From positions 1-64,000 of the forward strand of contig NDFF03000057.1 in assembly GCA_002150815.3 (NCBI GenBank): a stretch of DNA of 64,000 nucleotides, in the 5' to 3' direction. This stretch comes from Grammothele lineata. Lineage: Eukaryota > Basidiomycota > Agaricomycetes > Polyporales > Polyporaceae. Numbering within the stretch: position 1 is the stretch's first letter; every line of letters begins with the position of its first letter. Below the pieces are notes generated by a model, which was not told where the DNA came from, did not search any database, and saw nothing but the letters and a program-made list of their open reading frames with translations. The position numbers and the translations under genes were made by a program. Positions 46,268-55,660 of this stretch are shown in pieces.

Positions 46268-46757
46268 ATGGCTTCTTCAAGAGATGCACGCGTGGAGGAC
46301 ACCTACGAGCTCCAAAACGACCAGAGGCTAGATGACCTTCACTCTAAGCTTCGAACATTACGCGGGGTATGTTGAGCTCCTACGTCCTTACCATACATTC
46401 ACACTTATACTTGACTATTTAGGTCACTACAGATATCTACGACGACGTAGAGAGGCAGAACTCGGCCCTCGACAACGCTGTACGTCTGCCTCTTTTGTTC
46501 CGCCCTGCCTCGCGCTGACTCCTCCCCGGCCTTGGTTACCCTTGCGTTCACCTTTCATCTAACAGCGCGACGCATTCTCATCTTTTGGTTCTTCTCTCAC
46601 CGCGTCAACGCGCCGGGCTGGTCAAGCATTCGGCATCGCTCCAGGAGGAGTCAAGCAATGGCGGACAATAGGCTACTGCGTCGCCGCGGTAGTTGGGCTG
46701 TGGATACTGTGGCATGTCATGAGCTGGTTCTGGCCTGCATCACCATCTGGTCCGTAG
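46268..46757 (+). CDS. Bet1/Sft1-type Qc-SNARE
   Basis: Exons 46268-46366, 46423-46479 and 46566-46757 give 115 aa, the usual size of Bet1-family SNAREs. The heptad-patterned SNARE motif spans about residues 17-72 (LHSKLRTLRGVTTDIYDDVE, then RQNSALDNARDAF) with a central glutamine, Gln45, in the zero layer. A single C-terminal membrane anchor follows (IGYCVAAVVGLWILWHVMSW, about 87-106) with a few lumenal residues. Such proteins act in ER-Golgi (Bet1) or intra-Golgi (Sft1) fusion; the sequence alone does not separate the two. It is transcribed divergently from STT3, another secretory-pathway gene. Confidence 0.9.
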
Positions 46758-47350
46758 TCTGCTTGACTGTTTCTTCTTCATCTTGCGCCGCCTGGACGAT
46801 TGTTCGCTAGTTGTACTGTATGCTTGTTATTTTCCCAACTACATACCCCATTTATCATGTTTTGTAATGACTTGGATACTCCTTTAAGCGTATCGTGCAG
46901 GCGACGAGACTGTAAGACACTGACACCAGCGAGAGTTGGCTGCCGTTGGGCTTTGGGAGCTGCTCGACCGAGGCTGTTCCCGGTCCGCTGTAAGCCGGCG
47001 GATAGGGTTAGGATTCCCAAAAGGTGCACAATTACGCAATGCATCCCCGCATAGTCTCCGTGGCCGACCATGGTCTGCGAGCACACGCGTCACTTACCCC
47101 CTCTTTGGCACATAGCTGTGAGCTATGGCGCTTGTGCGGTGATCGTCCAATGATATTCCTGTTACGTGGTCTCTTTCGCGTCAGATCTTGTCATTTGTGT
47201 GTAGTCATCGCCAACAGCCTCTTTCGTCGAGTCGATATCAGTCTGCTCAAAGATTAATCGTGTCCGTGTGCGATAAGTGACGATCGAGTGCCACAAACAT
47301 TGCTTTGACAGTGTTCGTCGTAGGCATGCGATTTATTACCACATTCATCC
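46758..47350. other. Left boundary of DUF6589/helicase segment
   Basis: About 0.6 kb between the SNARE stop and the DUF6589 start. No gene. No terminal inverted repeat shared with the right boundary (53275-53542) was visible by eye. Confidence 0.4.
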
Positions 47351-50300
47351 ATGGCCACCGAATCTCGTGCAGATGCCCGTGAAGGTAGCCTGCCTGCCAG
47401 ACGACAAGCCACAGCAGGAGGCTCCGTGATAGATCAATGGCAGCCTCCCGGGCCAGCAACACCAGCAAGACCACTGCAGCGGAGCATCAGCCTCGCTGAT
47501 CTCTCATCTCTTTCCCCCTTTGGCCCGCCTTTCAACGGGCCCGGCACAGGCATCGTGAACGAGAGCATTTTTACAAGTCCTCGCCACAACCAGCTTGGTA
47601 GCCGTTGGTCGGGTCCTTGGGGGGCTGTCAAATACCAGCAATCCATTAGCTCAACCAATACATCTCAGTTCAGTAAGTCAAGAGTAGCATTCAAGTGAAT
47701 GCTGTATAGTCGGAGGCCCATCGGAAAGGCTGAGTCGAGATATACAGGTGATTGTGCAGTACAGACGGATCCGTGGGAGTCTTGCGGTGACATAGGAGCA
47801 CAAGAAGCACCCACAGCTACTCGGTCAAATGACACCTCGGGTATATCATCAAGCAGTGGACGTCGCTCATCCGATGAGAAGCTTACCGAGGTTCTCGCCC
47901 TCCTGAAGAGCATGCATTGGACCGTTGGCGATTTCCTATACCATCTCTTTCGCCTCGAAGATAGGCATGGAAGGCCTGTCCAACGTGACCGCAGTCACGG
48001 AAGTATCGTGGGTTGGTTCCTCAGTGGCGGATCATCCCATACTGCTGCCGAGATCGTAAGCTATTGGCTGCGAGACGAGGCTGGCCGTCCGTCGACAACG
48101 GATCCTGAGTACAACTTCAAATACTCTCCGGATGTCCAGTGGACGAACATCAAACACGCACAACCAGCCCTCACATCGATGGCAGTGCAGCTCTCGGTAT
48201 CGGAACTCCGCCGAGAGCAGAAGGTTACGGTAAAGGGCAAGAATGGACTTCATGGTAGCGCAATAGGCCCGCGGGGTCACAGGGAGCTGTGCTGGAAGGA
48301 TATTGGCAAGGACACAGAAGCGACGGTGAAACAAATCCTTATGAAGCACCAGCCACTCGCTTTTCATATCCTTGAGCTACTTGCCACCCCACCGCCTCGA
48401 AAGAACGAACACGGACATTATGCGCCTCGTAAGATTCGGCCGCCTGAGCTTGTAAGACATATTTAAAACAGATATTGATATTCAAGAACGTGAGCTAACG
48501 TATTGTCGCCATTAATCAGATTGCCACCGAAGTACTCAGCACCCTCAACTTCTCTCGCTCCGCATATGCTCGGCTTCTCCCGGCTGCCCGTGCCGTTCTC
48601 TTCTTCTCATGTGCAGTTCCACGGGTCGTCTTTGACTACTGCTGCCGGACAGGCTATGTGCAGAGCTGGAGCACAACATTTGCAACATTAGCGCGCTTAG
48701 CAAAGCAGGATGCTAAAGAGCTGACCTACTTGGGACGCAGCCCCCTCCACTCTGGGATCCTCCGAATGGACAACATACAACAGTATCTCAAGCGATGGCA
48801 GGCGCGGTTGGGCCGGGAAAACGTCATGAAGGTTGGCCTTAGTGCAACGTACGCCGAGGGATTCAATTTCGAACCAGCTGCGGTAGACTTGGACGATCAC
48901 ATTCGCCGTGTTCAAAAACAGGAGCGAGCGGATCTCACAGTCGAGAAGCTACTTAAGATGATTGACTTCGATCACATCAAGATCACGTTCGAGCTTCAGT
49001 GGCTTCAAGTACTCACAAACTACGTTCCGGCTCTAGCATGCTATAAGTCCGAGGTTGCGCGTCTATTCAAAACCGAGGGCGCGAAGAAGATTGTCCCAAC
49101 GCGCAAATCACGGGTTCATTGTCTAGCGCCTGCCCCCAAGAATGAGACGACTACTACAGAGTTCCGTGATGCCCTTGTAGACTTTCTAGGGCAGCTTGGT
49201 CAGCGAGAGGAAGACTATATAAAGCGGCTTATACCCATTGGCGGTGACGGGCTCACCTTCGAGAAGTTGGTGCAGATGAAGAATCTCCGCCAATTCGAGA
49301 CTGGGTTTCACCAGTTCGACATCCTCTATCCCTTCTTGGAGACGTGGCACACTCAGGCAACATTCCTCAATCTAATTTACGAGACTCACTTTGGGCCGAC
49401 GCTTACGCGGGATCCATCATCTCTGGGCCATAGCGCACGTAAAATCAATCGAAAGGCGCCTCCGGACTTAAAGAAGGTCGACTACTACCCAGGACTCGAC
49501 ACTGTGTTTGTCGTTCTTGATGCCCGTATGCTAGACTGTTGGCGGTATGTTAATGGTGTGACAGCGTGACAATTCGAAAACTCATCTTGATCGTTGCAGT
49601 ATTGAGCTCGCATGCGAAGATCTTGCTAGCCATTTTGAGGAACTGAAGAAGGCTGGGAAGCTTCCGTCATTAGCAGCACTTCGCGAGCATGCTAAGAACC
49701 TATACGAACGGTACTCAAGTCAGCGTGCGTGGGTATTAGCAATGGAAGGCGGAAGCGCAGCCGAGAGCGCAGGGTGGCGCACCGGCTCACCTTGGATGCC
49801 CGCTAACACCACGGATGGAACTAGCGCTCAGGAAGGTTCAGCGGAGCGAAGCCATGGAGATCAAGTGCTTGCACAGAGTATTATTTACATGAGGGACACC
49901 ATGCTCTTACGAGATGCCACACAAGCAGTACCGGAAGCTGACGTTGGCCGTCTCTGGAATGATATCAAGGTAAGTGTCATTCCTGCCCACCACCAGTGAC
50001 TCGAACATACTAGCTGACGAACCTGTGGCACGAAAGTTGATGACGTTCCACTTTGCGGGTTCCGGGCACCAGAAGTATGCAAGCTACACAATTAAGATGA
50101 CATGCATTGTGGAAATCGAGTCCTCGCCGGACCTGCAAGAGTTTTTCATGCAAAACTGGTTAGTCAATCCTTCTGGCGAGCCAGGACGAAGTACAGAAGG
50201 CGACATCTTCGAGGAACACGTCAACCGGGTCATTGAGGAGGGGATCGGACGCCGGGCAGCCTCCGACTTCGACAGCCCATTCATACGTGATGTGTATACA

Positions 50301-50967
50301 CCTAACGTGCTACGGTTTATCGAGCTGAAAAACGATTGGGGTGTTAGCGTGGGGCTTGCCAAACGACGAGGGCGTCACCCGGACCCACATAGCCGCCCGG
50401 AGATCCGAACACTGCTGGCTGTCTACCAGGAGGAAGAGCTTCACTCCTTCTGTGCATCACGTGCTTATGAAGACCATACGGCTTCGAATACCTATCGCGA
50501 TGGAGTGATCAAATTGCAGAGCGGGAAACTCAAGACAATTATCGAAGACTCACTTCGTACACGAGCTGATGACATCCTCTATCCACATCAGGCGCCTCAA
50601 GTTGTACCGGAAATGACTGCTGGAGACGGTGAGGTTAACTTCTGCATTCAATGAGGGTCAATACTTACGTTGGAGTGTAGAGGACAGTATGGCAGTGGAG
50701 GCCGAAGAGTCCGACTCCGTGGAAGCATTGGATGAGCCTTCGAACCCACAACACACTCGAGGCAGGGTGCTCTATGAAAACGGACAATTAGTCGTTGATA
50801 TAGACACACTGGATTCACACGCTGAAGATCAAGATGAGTTGAGCGCCAGCGAGAGGGTTCGCATTGGGGCAGAAGAGCTTGATGCTGCCCTGCGCGAGCT
50901 AGAAGAAAGCGAGGAGGAGGAGCTGGACGGGTCAGATGACGACGACAATGAGGGCGACACGGTTTAG
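47351..50967 (+). CDS. DUF6589-family protein
   Basis: Six exons: 47351-47672, 47748-48451, 48520-49544, 49600-49969, 50037-50628, 50681-50967. The product is 1099 aa. Residues 1-175 are Ser/Pro-rich and disordered. A conserved-looking region starts near 175 (LALLKSMHWTVGDFLYHLF). The central block has GGDGLT (residues 583-588) followed by LETWHTQATFLNLIYETHFG (about 616-635), which I recognise as the hallmark of DUF6589. That family is widespread in agaricomycetes and some animals and has no established function. The GD-L-T plus WH pattern might reflect an RNase-H-like nuclease core; that is inference. A later region includes WLVNPSGEPGR and YTPNVLRFIELKN. The tail is strongly acidic (SEEEELDGSDDDDNEGD). 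It faces a RecQ-like helicase tail-to-tail. The intron before 50037 uses an AAAG acceptor. Confidence 0.8.
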
Positions 50968-51015
50968 ATATTCAAGACATCGTAAACACTACTACATTAG
51001 GGCGGCATATTCTCC

Positions 51016-53274
51016 TTATCCTACAATAAGATCAGCATTTCGCCGCTCAGAGGTTACCATCGTGCGCTTACCGAGGTTCGTGTCCTGCGAGGAGCACGAG
51101 ATTCCAATGGAGTTGGAGAGGCTGGTCGCTTGACTCAGAGCCGCCGGAATCCAATCTTGATCGATGGTCATACTAGCCTGAGTATCCGGCGCATTAAGAT
51201 TCCATTCGACCATCTGAGCCGCCTGTGGTCTGAAAGAGAGGCTAGGTTAGCGAGTATCCATCATGCTATGCAGCCTACGCGAGGAGCTGTATATAGATAC
51301 TGACTGGAGCGATTGACTATATGTTGCCGTCGTGCTGACACTGAATGTGACCGTAGACTCGGGAGGGAGCATCGCGCTGCTACTCGCCTCATGGCTCTGA
51401 TCCTCCCCGATATTCTCTGCGTGCTCCCGGTTGTCGTCAAGAGCCGATTTGAAACAGGTGCGCAGGCGGTCCAATTCTTCCCACAAGAGATCGAGGTATG
51501 GGAGGAGGTATTCGGATGCATTGATGGCTTCACGAAGGGCACTAGGGCCGTCGATGAAAGCCAGCTGATCGAGAATGGACTTGATGAGAGTGTCGGAAAT
51601 AAAGATCTCGGGTACGAGCGAGTGTGTTACGCTGGGAGGGGCGGCGAGATAGATTTTCGTACGAAAACGGCACAAGGCTTGCGTACACGTTTTGTGCATC
51701 TCCGGCGTTAGTCGTCTGTGCGCAGGCACCCGAACGGTGTTTTTGCCCTTCGTGCTTGTGCTGTCGGGGGCCGGCTTTTCGAGAGTCTCGGGCATGCAGT
51801 AGCTACAGTTGCAAGGCGAGGAAGATGTTGCTGTGGTAGGGGAAGAGGTGCAGGTTGGGCAGGAGCACGGGGGATCAGTGGAAGGGTTGGCGTAAAGACA
51901 ATCGAGCTCCTGCGTTGCGCACGAGGCGGTGAGAAGGCGGGCTATACTCCGGTCCATCTCCGCAGCGCTCTTCTTTGTGTCAGAGTTCTTCACAGCACCG
52001 TGTGAGAGGCCACTGTCCTCGGGGCTGTTGCACATGGCGCGTGCCTTCTCGAGATTCTTCTTCGTCACATACATGATGCAGCGCGCATGCGGCACGAGCG
52101 CCGAATCGCGCCCCGCACGTCCCTTCCACTGATCATAGGCGTCCGCGCTGGGGAGCACGCCGAGGATAATGACGTCGGCAATCGTAGGAATGTGGATGCC
52201 AACCATGAAGGTGGCCGTTGCAATAACAACCTGGGTGCCATTGTCTTCACGCAGCAGGCGCCGGGTTTCAGTGTTATATTCCGGGGATTGGAGGGCGTTA
52301 TAGAGGCGGATATGCTTCCGGCAATCCGTCCCCGTGGGACAAAGCCGAAGGAGGTAGAGGGCCACTCGGAACCCAAGAAAGATCGTGGGGCAGTGGATTA
52401 CTGTCTTGCGGCCACTACCCAGGACCCACTTGAGGTCGGGAAAGACCCAACCACCCAGCCCTCGCGTGAGAGTGCGGAAGAGCATCTGAATGTTCGGCCG
52501 ATAATTTGAGCGGCGGATGAGGTGAAACTCGCCCGCCCGAAGACCCAGAAATTCGAATATTGTTTGTTGCGGGTGACCTGCTAAGAGGGTGGCTGTCGAG
52601 CACAAGAGGCGAGCCTTAGACGGTAGGCGTGCTCGCACGAAACCGAGTTGCTGATATGCCTTGCGAAACTGCTGGCCCCAAGAGTAGAGAAGGTGCACTT
52701 CGTCGACACCAATGGCACACAGGCGCGCTTGAAACGCCGGACGCTGCAGCAGCGCTTCGAATGCAGGGGAAACAAGTTGTTCAGGCGATAGTAGCAGTAC
52801 TGACACATGTTCCCTGGCATCCACCCATAGATCCTTCCCTGCTCGACGTGCACGCGCTTGCGTATCAGCGTTGATGACGAGTGCACGAAGGCCTACTGCC
52901 TCAAAACTAGCTGCCTGCCACACGTCGCCATGAGTTTAATCAAGAGACTCCGAGCACCTAGGAATACGTACCTGTTCCTCCTCCAGCCCACAGGTAGGAT
53001 ATATCATCACCAGGCAGGGATCTCCGGGGACCAGCTGCGCCGAGGGACAAAGCTCGGGAGATCTCGAGAGGGCGAGGAGCATAAGGGCATAGATGGTGTA
53101 GTATGCTGTCTTACCACCACCTGTCGGAACCACCGCTACCAGATCTTGACCATCGAGGACTTTGCAGACGCCTTCGAGCTGATAATCATGCGGAATGAAT
53201 GGTAGTCGAGAAGCTAAAGTGTCGCGGACAAGGCGGTAGCCGGCAGGCGAGGAGAATACGAAAGGCGCGGGCAT
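51016..53274 (-). CDS. RecQ-like DEVH-box DNA helicase
   Basis: Exons 53274-52972, 52914-51305 and 51229-51016 give 708 aa. SF2 motifs are all present: motif I VVPTGGGKT (about 48-56), motif II DEVHLLYSWG (172-181), motif III CSTATL (about 206-211), motif V region VVIATATFMVGIHIP and motif VI DQWKGRAGRD (362-371). A Q-like motif (DYQLEGVCKVLDGQD) precedes motif I. After the helicase core comes a Cys-rich stretch (CSCPTCTSS...PCNCSYC) that could bind zinc. No HRDC domain is seen. An optional 51-nt intron (51071-51021) near the end keeps the same stop. Related RecQ-like enzymes in agaricomycetes are often multicopy and include subtelomeric types. Here it converges on the DUF6589 gene, with 48 bp between stops. 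Polarity, substrate and nuclear location are inferred only. Confidence 0.85.
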
Positions 53275-53542
53275 GAGGAGAACGAGCGCCCATAGCTCGC
53301 GTCAACAAGGAGCTGGCGCGCGGGGCGTGTTATTTGTCTGTATTGACGCGTAGACGCATGCACGTGAGACGTCAAATTCACACGGTCGAAGAGGGGGTAC
53401 GGCGCGCGGGTCGATCAAGACTAATCCCCGCATGCAGCCCTGAAGAGAACGCGTCTTCGTTCTCGTTCTCTCGTTCTATAGCACGAGATTTTGAAGTCTC
53501 CCCACTATATCGCCTGTTCATCACACATAGTACTGAGCCGCA

Positions 53543-55206
53543 ATGTCTGACAAGGAGGTCCTACTTTCCATGGGATTCGACGCTGCCCGTGTAGAATGTG
53601 AGTCCTTCCCTGATACCTACCGCTGAGCCTCTCGCTCAACTCCTCCCGTCTCGAAGGGGCCCTGAAGGCGACAGGCAACCGCGGCCTGCAGCCAGCAATG
53701 GACCACCTCGTTGAGAACGAGGGCAAGCCCGTGCCCGATCTCTCATCCGTCACTGCTACCTCATCCTCCGCTCCAAGTGGCGGCGGCGCAGGCCCGATGG
53801 ACGTCGACGAAGAGGACGAGGACCTCGCTGCGCTCCGCGCCGTGTACGGCAAGCAGGACGGAGCAGGCGGCGGCGGGTCGAGTTCCGGGACAGGGGACGC
53901 GGCGGCCGGGGCGGAGGCGAAGAGCATCAAGTGCTCGCTGTGCGGGAAGACGTTCAAGAACGTCGACCTCGCCAACTACCATGCCGAGAAGAGCGGTCAC
54001 GACCAGTTCGAGGAGTCCACGGAAGAGGTGCGCTTTCCATTCGTGCGTTCGTGCGCTGCCGTGCCTGGTGCACAGTACCCGTCGTCTGGCAGCGGAATGC
54101 AGCATGCTGGTGTGTGACGTTGGGCTTGACGCGCTCCTGGGCAGATTAAACCCTTAACCGAGGAGGAGAAGAAGCAGAAGCTGGCCGACCTCAGGGAAAA
54201 GATGGCGGCCAAGAAGGCGGCGAAGGCGAAGGAGGAGGCGAAGGAGACTATCGCGAATGAGGCCATCCGGCGGAAGGCGGGCAAGGTACGCCCCTCCGTT
54301 TCCGCCGTTCACCCATTTTCTGCGGCCCCGCAGCCCAAACTGATGCCTTCGCGACGCGCAACAAAAGGACATGAACGCCATCCGGGAGGAGATGAAACAG
54401 AAGGAGCTGATCAAAGAGGCGGAGAAAAAGCGGCGAGGTGAGGCGCCCCTCCCCTTCCTCCTCGTGCTTCCGCTGGCGCCGCCGGGCCACTGATCAATAC
54501 ACGCGCACACGCAACGCGCCGCAGAGAAAATCGAGGACCAGAAGGCACGCGCGGCGGTGAAGGCGCAGATCGAGGCGGACAAGAAAGCGCGAGCCGAGAA
54601 AGCAGCGCGCGAGAAGGCCCTGCGCGAAGGGAAGCCTCTCCCAGGTGCGGAGCAGGCGAGCGGCAGCGGGGCCACCCCCAATGCCGCACCTGCGAGCGCG
54701 GCACCGAAAACCGCGGGGCGTGACTACCCCGAGACGCGGCTGCAGATCCGGATGGCGAGCGGGGGGCAGCCGTACACGACGACGCTTCCGAGCGATGCGA
54801 GTGCGTGGTCTTGTTGTTTGCGCCGGGTTTGGGCGCGTGGATACCGCGACGAGCTGACCGTGCGTACGTGGCCGGTTCCACAGCCCTCCGACAGGTTGCG
54901 GAGTTCCTTGCTGGGCAAACGCTCGCGGTAAACATCGAGACTGTCAGCTTCTCGCTCACGTTCCCAAGGTGCGTGTTGGGAGCGGGCTTCGGCGGGAGGT
55001 TATCGAAATTGAGCTAATATGCCGTGCGTCGCTCCGCAGGAAGACGTTCGCGCGCGAGGACTTCTCGCGCACCCTGCGCGACCTCGGCCTGACACCTTCT
55101 GCGGTACGTCGGACTGGACCTGTCCGTTGGGCGGAACGCGGCAGGACAGGTGCCGTTACCTCCGCTGGGACTGACTTCTGGGCCACAGGTTTTGATCGCT
55201 TCATGA
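53543..55206 (+). CDS. UBA/zinc-finger/UBX protein (UBXN1-like)
   Basis: Eight exons: 53543-53597, 53657-54027, 54145-54285, 54368-54437, 54525-54800, 54884-54968, 55040-55103, 55189-55206. The product is 359 aa. Residues 1-42 form a UBA domain (LLSMGFDAARVEWALKATGN) that binds ubiquitin. A C2H2 finger follows (CSLCGKTFKNVDLANYHAEK, about 111-133), then a long Lys/Glu/Ala-rich coiled coil (about 145-260). The C-terminal UBX domain runs from about 280: TRLQIRMASGGQ, TLRQVAEFLAG, SFSLTFPRKTF (the conserved FPR turn that docks on p97/Cdc48), ending LGLTPSAVLIAS. The protein should deliver ubiquitylated substrates to Cdc48. The finger between UBA and UBX is typical of the UBXN1/SAKS1 type. It marks the return to conserved housekeeping DNA right of the helicase. 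Confidence 0.93.
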
Positions 55207-55660
55207 AGAGATGATGAATTGTTGATGGAGGGCTGTTCATGCCAAATGGGTTCCTGTGCGTCATGGAATCGGGTTGCCGCGAAGGTGTAATCTTGAGTCG
55301 CGAGCGCGCGCGTGCGCTGTCTCGCTGGGCCGTGGAGGGCCCGCCATGTAATTGTACCACCGTGCTTTTGTGTGTGTATGTGCGCGCTGCGTGCGTCGTC
55401 GCCGCTGTCTACGTAGCATGCTTCGCCGGCGCTGTTCCTTGCGAGCCGGGGTGTCGGCGAGCGGAAGCATTCGCGCGTCTCTCGAGTTAGCACGGGCGAT
55501 TATCAGAGCGCGAGCTTCCCAGGGAGCCATCAGACATCACTCCATCCCGCCAGCCCCAGCCCGCGTCCCCGCTCTCGCCGTTTTCTCCTTGTCCTCCATG
55601 TCCCTCTGAACGCACCCTCCCGCCCTCGTCCGCCCCAGCCACCCGCCGTGCACGACCAGG
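55207..55660. other. Intergenic, promoter of next gene
   Basis: About 450 bp containing the UBX gene 3' end and the leader of the proline-rich protein gene. Nothing else seen. Confidence 0.5.

Noticed and set aside
47003..47012. Telomere-like TAGGGTTAGG at the left side of the DUF6589 gene
   Set aside because: Only 10 bases; about one such match is expected by chance in 64 kb, so it does not support a telomeric origin of the helicase pair.
46758..53542. Terminal inverted repeats around the DUF6589/helicase pair
   Set aside because: I compared both flanks by eye and found no matching ends; a computed alignment would be needed to exclude short ones.
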